Origin: Fibrobacter succinogenes
GTDB taxonomy: Bacteria > Fibrobacterota > Fibrobacteria > Fibrobacterales > Fibrobacteraceae
Direction: 5' to 3'
NCBI GenBank assembly: GCA_902779055.1
Contig: CACZAD010000007.1
Span: 124,001-188,000 of the forward strand
DNA length: 64,000 bases
Positions 15,994-24,159 of the stretch are shown here, one piece after another. Under the pieces are notes generated by a model. It made no database searches. It saw only the letters and a program-made list of their open reading frames with translations, and was not told where the DNA came from. Within the stretch, counting starts at the first letter, position 1; every line of letters begins with the position of its first letter. The position numbers and the translations under genes were made by a program.

Positions 15994-16118
15994 TAGACAG
16001 TAAACAGTAGGCAGTAGACAGGAATAGCTAGGCGGCTTTGCCGCGATTATAAAAACTTCCTGCTTCCTACCGACTACTTCCTACTAACCACTAATCACTA
16101 ACCACCAACCACTAAACT
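15994..16118. repeat. Degenerate heptad repeat array between the sugar transferase and nadC
   Basis: Four seven-base units (TAGACAG, TAAACAG, TAGGCAG, TAGACAG) fill 15994-16021. After a small hairpin (GGCGGC and GCCGC, 16031-16044), eight oppositely oriented units fill 16056-16111: CTTCCTG, CTTCCTA, CCGACTA, CTTCCTA, CTAACCA, CTAATCA, CTAACCA, CCAACCA. The two halves are roughly complementary and could fold back on each other. The array fills the whole gap, leaving nadC with no obvious ribosome binding site. Confidence 0.8.
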
Positions 16119-16982
16119 ATGTACGGCGATAATTCTACTCCAGTATTCCCAACCGAAGATGCTTTGACCATGATCCGCCTTGCTTTGGCGGAAGACGTTC
16201 GCACGGGCGACGTGACCAGTGCTTGGACCATCCCGGCCGACCAAAAGCAGCATGCCCGCCTCATCGCAAAAGAAGATGGCGTGCTTGCCGGTCTCCCGAT
16301 TATCGAACTTGTGTTCCAGGAACTCAAGGCAAACGTCAAGGTGACGCTCCACAAGAAAGATGGTGACGTGGTCAAGAAGGGCGATTTGATTGCCGAACTC
16401 GATGGCACGACGCACGAACTTTTGACGGGCGAACGTACCTTGCTCAACTTCATTCAGCAGCTCTCCGGTGTGGCAACGGTTGCCCATACGTTCCAGGAAG
16501 CATTGAAGGGTGGCAAGACGAAGGTTCTCGATACCCGCAAGACGATTCCGGGTTTCCGCACTTTGCAGAAGTATGCCGTCCGCGTCGGTGGCGGTTCCAA
16601 CCACCGCATGGGCCTCTTTGACATGGTGCTCGTGAAGGATAACCACATTGCCGCAGCCGGTGGCGTTCTCGAAGCTCTCGCCGTCGTCAAGAAGAACAAC
16701 ACGCAGAACCTTATGGTCGAAATGGAAGTCGAAAACTTCGACCAGCTCCGCGCTCTCCTCAACAAGGGTGTCGATGTGATCATGCTCGACAACATGAGCA
16801 ACGAAATGATGGCCGAAGCCTTGAAGATCATCAAGGAAAGCGGCGACAAGGTTCTCGTCGAAGGTTCTGGCAATATGACGCTTGAACGTGCGAAGGAAAT
16901 CGCAACGCTTGGCCTCGACTACATCTCTGTCGGTGCTTTGACCCATAGCGTGAAGGCTCTCGACATCTCGATGCGCATTTAA
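16119..16982 (+). CDS. nadC: Nicotinate-nucleotide pyrophosphorylase (carboxylating)
   Basis: NadC joins quinolinate with PRPP to give nicotinate mononucleotide, the third step of de novo NAD synthesis. The 287-residue length is typical. Visible motifs are LLTGERTLLNFIQQLSGVAT, LDTRKTIPGFR, KYAVRVGGGSNHRMGLFD and VLVKDNH, which together line the quinolinate and PRPP sites; VDVIMLDNM and VEGSGNM close the barrel. nadA and nadB are not in the window. The upstream gap is taken up by heptad repeats, so the promoter and ribosome binding site are unclear. A strong terminator follows. Confidence 0.96.
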   Translation: MYGDNSTPVFPTEDALTMIRLALAEDVRTGDVTSAWTIPADQKQHARLIAKEDGVLAGLPIIELVFQELKANVKVTLHKKDGDVVKKGDLIAELDGTTHELLTGERTLLNFIQQLSGVATVAHTFQEALKGGKTKVLDTRKTIPGFRTLQKYAVRVGGGSNHRMGLFDMVLVKDNHIAAAGGVLEALAVVKKNNTQNLMVEMEVENFDQLRALLNKGVDVIMLDNMSNEMMAEALKIIKESGDKVLVEGSGNMTLERAKEIATLGLDYISVGALTHSVKALDISMRI

Positions 16983-17005
16983 AACTTGCCTTAAAAAATG
17001 TGAAA

Positions 17006-17033
17006 AATGCTCGCTTCTGGCGGGCATTTTTTT
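17006..17033 (+). terminator. Terminator after nadC
   Basis: TGCTCGC and GCGGGCA pair around TTCTG (one G-T pair) and are followed by seven T residues. Confidence 0.88.
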
Positions 17034-17069
17034 GTTTGGACTTGATGTTAATCATTGTATATTTACAGT

Positions 17070-17981
17070 ATGGTTAATAAACTTATACAGTCTTTGAATA
17101 GTGTTTTGCTCGGAAAGCAGGAACAGGTCGAAATGCTTGTGATGGCTCTCCTTGCTGATGGTCACGTGCTGATTGAGGATGTTCCGGGAACGGGCAAGAC
17201 GACGCTTGCGAAAGCGCTTGCTGCTGCCATCGGAGCAGACTTTGCCCGCATCCAGTTTACGCCCGACTTGCTCCCGGCCGATGTGACGGGAGGTGCGGTG
17301 TTCCGTGCGAACACGGGCGAATTTGAAATCCGCAAGGGGCCCGTCTTTACGCAGGTCTTGCTTGCCGACGAAATCAATCGTGCGTCGCCGCGTACGCAGA
17401 GCGCGTTGCTGGAAGCGATGGAAGAACGCCAGGTGTCGCTTGAGGGCGAACGCCATTTGCTCCCTAAGCTGTTTATGGTGCTTGCCACGGAAAATCCGGT
17501 GGAATTCCATGGAGTGTTTCCGCTGCCCGAAGCGCAGATGGATAGATTTCTGGTGCGCTTGTCGCTTGGGTATCCGGCGCCCGAAACGGAACTGAACATT
17601 TTGCGTAGCCATCGCGGTGGCCGTCCTTTGGATGCTTTGACCGCCGTGACGACACCCGACGAAATTATCGCAGCGCGTGAGAATGTGTGCAAGGTGCATA
17701 TTGACGAATCGCTCGAAACGTATGTGGTTTCGCTGGTGCAGGCGACCCGTGTAAATCCGGCGGTGCGTTTGGCGGCAAGCCCTCGTGCAGGAATCAATCT
17801 CGTCAAGATGGCGCAATCGTGTGCGTTCGTGAACGGTCGTGACTTCGTGAATCCCGATGATATCCAGCATGTATTTTTCCCGGTGATGGAACATCGCGTA
17901 TTTGCGAAGGATTCCAATACGCCGGGCGCCTCCAGACAAATTCTCGAAGGGATTTTGAAACAAGTAAAAATTCCTAAATAA
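17070..17981 (+). CDS. MoxR-family AAA+ ATPase
   Basis: A cytosolic AAA+ chaperone-like ATPase of 303 residues. Walker A is VPGTGKTTLAKA, Walker B is VLLADEINRASPRTQSALLE, and sensor-type residues lie in VLATENPVEFHGVFPLPEAQ. This is the MoxR pattern. MoxR ATPases help assemble or activate partner proteins, often encoded beside DUF58 proteins as here. I prefer ATG 17070; the in-frame TTG at 17055 lies inside the TATATT stretch that may be the promoter. The stop is 19 bases before the DUF58 gene, and a third gene overlaps that one, giving a three-gene operon. Substrate is unknown. Confidence 0.92.
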   Translation: MVNKLIQSLNSVLLGKQEQVEMLVMALLADGHVLIEDVPGTGKTTLAKALAAAIGADFARIQFTPDLLPADVTGGAVFRANTGEFEIRKGPVFTQVLLADEINRASPRTQSALLEAMEERQVSLEGERHLLPKLFMVLATENPVEFHGVFPLPEAQMDRFLVRLSLGYPAPETELNILRSHRGGRPLDALTAVTTPDEIIAARENVCKVHIDESLETYVVSLVQATRVNPAVRLAASPRAGINLVKMAQSCAFVNGRDFVNPDDIQHVFFPVMEHRVFAKDSNTPGASRQILEGILKQVKIPK

Positions 17982-18000
17982 TCACCAACTTCCTACTACC

Positions 18001-19245
18001 ATGTCTCTTTTCCATTGGTTCATAAGTGCCATTCCCAGAAGCCCCAAACGCAAGGGACTGTTGATGCACTTGTACTACCAATGGCAAGAATACTTTACCC
18101 CGGTAGGGCATGCTGCGGCAGCGCTTTTGCTGTTTTCGATGTTCGCAGGAGCGGTGCCTGGATTTTGGGCGGCTTGGATTTTTTGTGGCCTGGATTTCAT
18201 GTACTTTTTGGCGCTTGTTCCAAGCCTTTTCATGACGGCGCGCAAGAGTCGCTTCAAGGCCCAGAACATTGTTGTCAAAAATGTTTTTGAAGGCGAAAAA
18301 GCTGTGGTTCGTTTGCATTTGACGGCCATCGATAAACTGAATGCGGTTTCGCTGGGGTGTTTTCGTATGGATTCTTCACTTGTGTGCGAAGAGTCCAAAC
18401 TTGCTTTGGTTGCGACGGGCGACACGGTCGAAATGGAATGCCTCATCCAGACTAAAAAACGTGGTGCCTTTGAAATCCCGAAGGTTGCTGTCATTTTACC
18501 CGAAATCAATGGTGCCCTGCGTTATGCGGCAAAAGTGGGGACGGCTGAATTGCTGGTGTTCCCGCGCCCTGTAAAAGTGGGGGCGTTTCCGTTCTTGACG
18601 TATGGCGCAAGCGGAACTGTTTTTATCCCGCTCCTTATGCCTAGTTTTGCTCGTGGGCGAGATTTTGTGGGTGTCCGTGAATACCGCGAAGGCGATTCTC
18701 TGCGCGACTTGCATCACAAGGCATTTGCCCGTTACGGAAAACCGTTTACGAAAGAATTCGAGACGGAACGTGGTGCCGGCGTGATTCTTGTGCTTGACGT
18801 GACTGCACGGAACTTGCGCGAAAAATCCATACTTGAAATGCTGATTCGCCTTGCGGCGGGTATCGGCTTTTGGCTGATGGAACATGAGGCGTTCGGGCGG
18901 TTCTTTATTGGCGATGATGAAGTTGCGCTAGTTCAAGGAGATGGTGGTCAGTGCTTTTTGGAAGCGCTGGCGCGAATCCCTTCGGCTTTGCTTTGGTCGA
19001 ATGCGAATCGTGATTCCTGTGCGCACAAGTCTTGGTCGCCAGCGGCACGCCCGCTTGGCCCTGTGCTTCGCCTGGGACTTTTTTCCACAGAAGATTCGCT
19101 GATCCATAAGCATATCGTCTTGGAAAATCGCACGGATGCTTCGGACGATTTGAAAAAGGCTGTCAGTGACAAAATCCTGTCGGTGGATGCCAAACGCTTG
19201 GAACAAATCTTTAACGCCTCTGATGAAACGGAGGTCGTTCTATGA
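18001..19245 (+). CDS. DUF58 domain membrane protein
   Basis: A 414-residue protein with two adjacent membrane helices near residues 35-80 (AAAALLLFSMFAGAVPGFWA and the following segment). A beta-rich domain follows, then the DUF58 signature REYREGDSLRDLHHKAFARYG (residues ~222-242) and the vWA-like strand AGVILVLDVT. DUF58 proteins sit next to MoxR ATPases in most bacteria and are thought to be their partners at the envelope. The ATG lies inside a short heptad-like stretch (ACTTCCTACTACC) with no good ribosome binding site. The stop overlaps the next start as ATGA. Confidence 0.88.
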   Translation: MSLFHWFISAIPRSPKRKGLLMHLYYQWQEYFTPVGHAAAALLLFSMFAGAVPGFWAAWIFCGLDFMYFLALVPSLFMTARKSRFKAQNIVVKNVFEGEKAVVRLHLTAIDKLNAVSLGCFRMDSSLVCEESKLALVATGDTVEMECLIQTKKRGAFEIPKVAVILPEINGALRYAAKVGTAELLVFPRPVKVGAFPFLTYGASGTVFIPLLMPSFARGRDFVGVREYREGDSLRDLHHKAFARYGKPFTKEFETERGAGVILVLDVTARNLREKSILEMLIRLAAGIGFWLMEHEAFGRFFIGDDEVALVQGDGGQCFLEALARIPSALLWSNANRDSCAHKSWSPAARPLGPVLRLGLFSTEDSLIHKHIVLENRTDASDDLKKAVSDKILSVDAKRLEQIFNASDETEVVL

Positions 19246-21257
19246 TGAACTTCCGTGAAATCTGCAAGACGATTTTCTTTTGCATTGCATCTGTCAACCT
19301 GGGCATCTCGAGTGGACTTGAAATTCTTGGAATCTTGTTTGCCACCTTGTTTGTGGCGTTGCATATCAAGCAGTATCTTGTTTCGAAGTCCGCAACGAAC
19401 CAAAGAAAAATTCCTCGTTACAGAAAGTTGTTTGCGTACGGAGCGATTGTGCCGTGCGCGCTTTGGTGGGTGCTGACTCCGAGTGTCGAGATGGGCGTTT
19501 CGCCATACCTCGTGTTCATTCCGGCGTGGTATTTACTTTATTTGTCCTTCTTACAAAAACGGAGCCTCGGCAACGGCGGTTACGAAGTCTTTGTGGTGTT
19601 CAACGGTGTTGCGGCTCTTTTTATGGGACTATTCCAGGCACCCCGAGGTTGTGCGGTGAGCGCTCTTGTGGCGCTGATTTTGGCGGTCTATGCCTTTGGC
19701 CGTCCGCGCGTCGCCTTGTACAAACGACTCCTCTTTGTGTTGATGTATGCAGGGCTTGGCTGTTCGTCTTACATTGGTTTTGGGTACTGGAAAAACAATC
19801 GCGTTTACAGTGGCCGCTGGGCCGAAGAGTATTACATCAAGAACCGTGTCATGGGATTTGATCCGGTGGCTTCGTTGGGCTCTTTTTCGAGCAATTACAA
19901 TTCAAAGTTCAATGACGAAATCGTCCTGCGCGTTTGGGATACGCTCGCGCCTCCGTACTTGCGGGCGGCCGCCTACGAAAAGTATGCGGCGGGTGTCTGG
20001 AAACTCCCGACTCAAGCGGAGAAAAAACTTTACCCGGCACGCTACCGTGTCGATTACGCTGTTTTTGAAACGGAAGATTCTGTAGCGGCCGCTTCGGATG
20101 TGAAGTCGGTCTGGGTGCAGGCTACGCTTGACAATTTCGGCTTCATGTTTGCGGCGCCGAATGTTGTCGGGGTGGCGAGCAAAAATGCGGACTCGCTCGA
20201 TTACTATTCTACGAACGTGTTTGCCGGAGCGAACGGTCATCGTAGTGACTGGTATTATTACGTCCCGGATTCTGCCAAGGCGCTTGCCGTAAAGGGCGAG
20301 GTGGATTCCTCGTTCTTGCAGCTGCCGCAAAAGAACCTTGAACTTCTGGATTCCATTGCTGTGGTGATGTCTTTGCCTAATGGCGTTGCAAATCCTGACT
20401 CGGCGCTTTATGAAAATCCCGAATACGTCAAACAGAATCTTCAGGCGATTGAAAGCTATTTTGTTAGTCACTTTAGCTATACGTTTGTCGTTCAAGGCCG
20501 CCGTGCCCATACCACAACAGATCCTCTTGCGTTGTTCTGGAAAAATAAATCAGGATACTGCGAATACTATGCAACGCTTGCCACGCTCCTGTTGCGACAT
20601 CAGGGAATTCCTGCACGCTATGTGACGGGTTTTGCCCGACCGGAATATATCCAGGGACGCCCCTATAAGGTTTTCCGCCGCCGTCATAGCCACGCTTGGG
20701 TCGAAGTCTATCACGACCATCAATGGTTCATTTTTGATCCTACACCTCCGATGGTCATGAACGCTTTTGCAAAACCGTCATGGTTCTCTGTGAAAGTCGA
20801 AGGGCTTAAGGGGCGATTCTCTTATATGCTCCATTTGCTAAAAGATGGCGAGTGGCGCCGTGTCGTGGATAGCTGGCAAACCGCCTCGGAACGGCTGGTG
20901 ACAAGTCCGGTGCCGTATGTCGTTTTGGCTTTGCTGCTCCTTGTTTTTGCAGGGCTTAAAATCCGCAAGTCACGTCAAGGGGACAGCGAAACCGTGGCTT
21001 CGAAAGATGCAGTCCGTTGGATCGCTTTGCTGGATGAAGCCGAAAGAATTCTGATGCGGCTTGGTTTTGTCCGCGGTTCAGGTGAGACCGTCTCCGCATT
21101 TGCTTGCCGTGTAAGGCAGACGTCCGAGAACATACTCAAGGAAGAATTTGCCAGGGCGGGCGCATCGACGGCAAAAATCGAACGCCGCCAGCGTGAGCTT
21201 TCTGTGGCTTTAAAACGGCTCGACGAGTACGAAGAGAATCGCTGGCGAAATTCCTGA
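19242..21257 (+). CDS. Membrane transglutaminase-like protein (TgpA type)
   Basis: A 671-residue protein. The first ~190 residues hold five to six membrane helices, followed by a large soluble part. The transglutaminase core has catalytic Cys in GYCEYYATLATLLLRHQGIP, His in RRHSHAWVEVYHD and Asp in FIFDPTPP. A further membrane helix near residue 555 (VPYVVLALLLLVFAGLKI) precedes a cytosolic tail with a DUF4129-like helical region. It is the third gene of the MoxR-DUF58 operon and overlaps DUF58 by four bases. TgpA homologues act at the envelope in Pseudomonas; the substrate here is unknown. Confidence 0.9.
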   Translation: MMNFREICKTIFFCIASVNLGISSGLEILGILFATLFVALHIKQYLVSKSATNQRKIPRYRKLFAYGAIVPCALWWVLTPSVEMGVSPYLVFIPAWYLLYLSFLQKRSLGNGGYEVFVVFNGVAALFMGLFQAPRGCAVSALVALILAVYAFGRPRVALYKRLLFVLMYAGLGCSSYIGFGYWKNNRVYSGRWAEEYYIKNRVMGFDPVASLGSFSSNYNSKFNDEIVLRVWDTLAPPYLRAAAYEKYAAGVWKLPTQAEKKLYPARYRVDYAVFETEDSVAAASDVKSVWVQATLDNFGFMFAAPNVVGVASKNADSLDYYSTNVFAGANGHRSDWYYYVPDSAKALAVKGEVDSSFLQLPQKNLELLDSIAVVMSLPNGVANPDSALYENPEYVKQNLQAIESYFVSHFSYTFVVQGRRAHTTTDPLALFWKNKSGYCEYYATLATLLLRHQGIPARYVTGFARPEYIQGRPYKVFRRRHSHAWVEVYHDHQWFIFDPTPPMVMNAFAKPSWFSVKVEGLKGRFSYMLHLLKDGEWRRVVDSWQTASERLVTSPVPYVVLALLLLVFAGLKIRKSRQGDSETVASKDAVRWIALLDEAERILMRLGFVRGSGETVSAFACRVRQTSENILKEEFARAGASTAKIERRQRELSVALKRLDEYEENRWRNS

Positions 21258-21260
21258 TAC

Positions 21261-21288
21261 AAAAAAACACCTCGAGTTCATCGAGGTG
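21261..21288 (-). terminator. Terminator of the 21310-21873 lipoprotein
   Basis: CACCTCGA 21268-21275 pairs with TCGAGGTG 21281-21288 around GTTCA. The minus strand then reads seven T residues. It may also stop the incoming plus-strand transcript, though the T-run is missing on that side. Confidence 0.75.
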
Positions 21289-21309
21289 CTTGCGTCAAAA
21301 TTGGCTTGT

Positions 21310-21873
21310 TTAGTTTTCGCTCACGAAGGTGTACTTTTCGATGGCAATGTCTGCATCGTAATTCTTTTCGTCGACCAAGTCTAATTCCGGTCTTAAGAAG
21401 AAAAGATGCTTGAACTTCAACGTTACCGAAGCGCCGTTGACGTTAACGGATGTCTCGACAAGGGATTCCTCATTGGGCTGGAGGCAGAGGGCTCCAATAT
21501 CGGCCTTGAGATGGAGGTAGTTTCCTTGGATATCCCAGTTGCCGTAAATCTTGCCGGTTCCGTTTTGGCACGGAGCGATGGTCAAAGAAGAGTTGATGAA
21601 TTCAAACTTGTTGGCTTTCTTTTCGTCGACATAGAACTTTAAGGTGGCCGGATTTGCAGAAAAATTCGGAGTGGGGTCGACGATGTCGACCATGTCAGTT
21701 CCTACGACTCGCGGAACGATCGGGCCGTTCGTGCTCCAGGTGCCCATGAGGCAGTCTGCGGTGAGTCCGCTTGCGCAAACCTGCGCCTTGGTGGGGGGCG
21801 GTGTGGCGTTGTCGCTGCATGCGGTGAAAATTGTTGCGGCGATTGCAAGGGATGCTAAAATTTGGGTTCTCAT
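21310..21873 (-). CDS. Small lipoprotein of unknown function
   Basis: A 187-residue lipoprotein starting MRTQILASLAIAATIFTACSD, lipobox IFTAC. I chose the ATG at 21873, which has GAGGA upstream. A longer open frame to 22086 would run 58 bases into the CE6 gene on the other strand and would place 71 residues before the signal. The mature part has four conserved-looking Cys and the phrase CLMGTWSTNG, reminiscent of lipocalin-like domains where a GTW strand starts the barrel. KIYGNWDIQGNYLHLKA and TLKFKHLFFL are further strands. Lipocalin-like fold is inference. Confidence 0.72.
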   Translation of the reverse strand: MRTQILASLAIAATIFTACSDNATPPPTKAQVCASGLTADCLMGTWSTNGPIVPRVVGTDMVDIVDPTPNFSANPATLKFYVDEKKANKFEFINSSLTIAPCQNGTGKIYGNWDIQGNYLHLKADIGALCLQPNEESLVETSVNVNGASVTLKFKHLFFLRPELDLVDEKNYDADIAIEKYTFVSEN

Positions 21874-22028
21874 TGTAGTCCTCGTTTTTATAGTTGGAAT
21901 ATATATAAAAAATCCATTGTTGCAGAAGACTACAACGGGTTTTTCCAAAGATTTAACAAAGGTAAGAAATAAGGAATATATTATAACCAGTTGTTGGTGG
22001 GTGCATCTAGTGCCCCAAGGAGTGATAG

Positions 22029-23255
22029 ATGAAAGTCTCGCGTTTCGTGAGCTTGTTTTTTGGTTTGGGCCTTGCTGTTTCGGCAAATGCTACTCCAGAC
22101 CCAAATTTCCACATTTACCTTGCTTTTGGGCAATCCAATATGGAAGGCCAGGGCAATATCGAAAGCCAGGATAAAACTGTAGATTCTCGTTTCCAGGTGC
22201 TTTGGTCTACCAATGAAACGAGCTGTGGCAAAAAATTGGGCGAATGGTCCGATGCCGTTCCGCCGCTGGCGAGTTGCAGTGGAAAGCTCGGCCCTGCGGA
22301 CTACTTCGGTCGCACCATGGTCGAAAAGACCGATTCCAAAATTCGTGTAGGCATTGTCGATGTCGCCGTGGCTGGCTGCAGCATCCAGCTGTTCGATTCC
22401 CCGATTAGCCAGAGCTATATGAATCAGCAGGCCGGCTGGTTTAAGCAGAGAGTCGAAGCCTATGGCGGAAAGCCTTACGAGCGCCTGATTGAGATGGCAA
22501 AGAAAGCGCAGGACGATGGCGTCATCAAGGGCATCATCTTCCATCAGGGCGAAACGGATGCTGGCGATGGCCAGTGGCCCTCCAAAGTCAAGGCCGTTTA
22601 CGATAGAATCCTTAAGGATTTGCGGCTTGGCGACGATATCCCGTTCCTTGCGGGCGAAGTGTTGCGTGGCGGTATGAGCCAGGGCGCAAATAACAACATT
22701 GCAAAGCTTCCGCAGCAGTCCAAGAACTTTTATGTGATTTCTTCTGAAGGGTTGACGCAACCGCTGAACGATGGCCAGAACGTCCACTTTACTTCGCAGG
22801 AATATCGCGACTTTGGCAAGCGCTATGCAGAAAAGATGATCGAAGTTCTCGGAAGCAAGCTGGAGCCTGTTGCTGAATCGAGCAGCAGTGAAACACCGTC
22901 GAGTTCTTCTGTAGAATCGAGTTCGTCGGTTGTGGAAAGTTCTTCTAGCGCCGAGGCGAACTCCAGTTCTACGGTTGGGAGCATCGTTATTCCGAATGCG
23001 TCGCAGACGTTGATGGTCGGGAAGGTGGCGTTTGACGGAGCCTCGCTTATGGTGCCGTTGAAGCTTGCTCGTGCCGCTGTGGTGAATGTTCGCCTTTACT
23101 CGGTTCTCGGAAACGAAGTGGCTAGCTTTAGCGAGTCATTGAATGCTGGGGCAAATGTCGTTCAGCTTTCAAAGAAGAATGTTCCGTCGGGCGTTTATAT
23201 GTTAAGTGTCCAGGCGGGGTCTTCTCACGTGACAAAGCGTATGGATTTGCGCTAA
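22029..23255 (+). CDS. Secreted CE6-type carbohydrate esterase (acetyl xylan esterase)
   Basis: A 408-residue secreted esterase. Signal peptide ends in SANA (residue ~21). Residues ~25-285 are a SASA/SGNH domain of the CE6 type: nucleophile Ser36 in FGQSNMEGQG, GCSIQLF, FHQGETDAGDGQW (His172) and the likely catalytic His near residue 258 in NVHFTSQEY. CE6 enzymes remove acetyl groups from xylan. A polyserine linker follows (~288-318). The C-terminal ~80 residues (VVNVRLYSVLGNEVASF...GVYMLSVQAG...KRMDLR) match the type IX secretion sorting-domain pattern. AGGAGTGATAG precedes the ATG. Together with GH30, GH74 and CE15 it suggests a hemicellulose set. Activity is inferred from family. Confidence 0.9.
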   Translation: MKVSRFVSLFFGLGLAVSANATPDPNFHIYLAFGQSNMEGQGNIESQDKTVDSRFQVLWSTNETSCGKKLGEWSDAVPPLASCSGKLGPADYFGRTMVEKTDSKIRVGIVDVAVAGCSIQLFDSPISQSYMNQQAGWFKQRVEAYGGKPYERLIEMAKKAQDDGVIKGIIFHQGETDAGDGQWPSKVKAVYDRILKDLRLGDDIPFLAGEVLRGGMSQGANNNIAKLPQQSKNFYVISSEGLTQPLNDGQNVHFTSQEYRDFGKRYAEKMIEVLGSKLEPVAESSSSETPSSSSVESSSSVVESSSSAEANSSSTVGSIVIPNASQTLMVGKVAFDGASLMVPLKLARAAVVNVRLYSVLGNEVASFSESLNAGANVVQLSKKNVPSGVYMLSVQAGSSHVTKRMDLR

Positions 23256-23278
23256 TAAAAGTTCTCCTCAAATGCTAA

Positions 23279-23307
23279 GGGCTCCGTGTTCGCACGGGGC
23301 TCTTTTT
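23279..23307 (+). terminator. Terminator after the CE6 esterase gene
   Basis: GGGCTCCGTG and CACGGGGCTC pair with two wobble pairs around TTCG and are followed by five T residues. Confidence 0.85.
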
Positions 23308-23325
23308 GTTGCATTTTGTAGCGTT

Positions 23326-23377
23326 GTCATCCCGGCTGGCGCCTGCCCCGGACAAGTTCCAGGGGGCCGGGATCGCC
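23326..23377. repeat. Dispersed GTCATCCCGG palindrome
   Basis: The outer arms ATCCCGGC and GCCGGGAT enclose an inner CCCCGGA/TCCAGGGG stem. The layout and much of the sequence match the element at 46124-46175. It lies in the convergent gap between CE6 and TrmO genes. Confidence 0.8.
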
Positions 23378-23385
23378 TTCTTGTA

Positions 23386-24063
23386 TTACATGATACTAAT
23401 GATTTCCAGCTCGCCGCCAACGACTTTGAACTTGACTTCAAATTCTGCGAACGGAAATCCGTAAACGCGCTCGGGGTCGTTTTGGTAGGCGGGGCGGGGG
23501 TCTTGCTCAAGAACTTCGATAAGCGCTATGCGCTTTTCTTCGCTCAGTTTTGCAAGCGCTTCGGAATTCTTGACGTGTACTTTGTTCTGCTTGACGGCAT
23601 CGGCAAAACCGCCAATGGCTTCGGGGTGGGCGTCGGTGTAGGGCAGGTACGGTTTGATGTCGACGATGGGCGTGCCGTCCATCAAATCGGCGCCGGAGAC
23701 GACGATTTCTGGGCCTTCGGGCCCGTCGAGATGAATCTGCTCAATCTTGACGCACGAGAGTGCGACCGGGTTCGGTCTAAAGCTGGATCGTGTCGCAAAG
23801 ACGCCCAGGCGCTTGTTTCCGCCGAGTCTTGGCGGTCGTACTGTCGGACTCCACGTGCTGCGGATGTTTTCCGAGAAAATCCACATAATCCACAAGTGGC
23901 TAAAGCCCTCGAGACCGCGGAGTGCATCGGCGTTGCGGAATTCCGGCTCAAAGCGTATCGTCGAACGCAAGTTCTGCACAAGTCCGCTCTGTCGCGGGAT
24001 GCCAAACTTTTCTCGAAAATCGCTCTTGATTCGCGCTATGATTTTAAACGTCAGTTCTTGCAT
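23386..24063 (-). CDS. trmO: tRNA (N6-threonylcarbamoyladenosine-37) N6-methyltransferase TrmO
   Basis: A 225-residue cytosolic protein of the TsaA/VirR/YaeB family, which methylates t6A37 in threonine tRNAs using SAM. Family landmarks are KFGIPRQSGL, LRGLEGFSHLWIMWIF, VRPPRLGGNKRLGVFATRSS, FRPNPVALS and DLMDGTPIVDIKPYLPY. Length and motif order match full TrmO proteins. It stands alone between two terminator regions. It converges with the CE6 gene, separated by a palindromic repeat. The start ATG at 24063 gives MQELTF, and no better start is seen upstream. Confidence 0.93.
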   Translation of the reverse strand: MQELTFKIIARIKSDFREKFGIPRQSGLVQNLRSTIRFEPEFRNADALRGLEGFSHLWIMWIFSENIRSTWSPTVRPPRLGGNKRLGVFATRSSFRPNPVALSCVKIEQIHLDGPEGPEIVVSGADLMDGTPIVDIKPYLPYTDAHPEAIGGFADAVKQNKVHVKNSEALAKLSEEKRIALIEVLEQDPRPAYQNDPERVYGFPFAEFEVKFKVVGGELEIISIM

Positions 24064-24080
24064 CGTCTAACAACATAGCA

Positions 24081-24131
24081 AAAAAGAAAGGCTAGAGTTT
24101 GCAAGCATTCGCTTTGGACTCCAGCCTTTTT
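24081..24131 (-). terminator. Terminator of the GH74 gene
   Basis: AAAGGCT and AGCCTTT with neighbouring GGAGT/ACTCT pairs form a long stem. The minus strand then reads TTTCTTTTTT. Confidence 0.7.
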
Positions 24132-24159
24132 AAGTGTGGGGATTGATGTTTATTGAAAC

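Noticed and set aside
16031..16044. Intrinsic terminator after the sugar transferase
   Set aside because: The GGCGGC/GCCGC hairpin has no T-run after it on the plus strand; treated as part of the repeat.
15994..16118. CRISPR-like array
   Set aside because: Units are only seven bases and adjoin without spacers, so this is not a CRISPR array; no cas gene is present in the window.
21874..22086. N-terminal extension of the lipoprotein at 21310-21873
   Set aside because: It would overlap the CE6 gene and bury the lipoprotein signal; a good ribosome binding site lies before the inner ATG.
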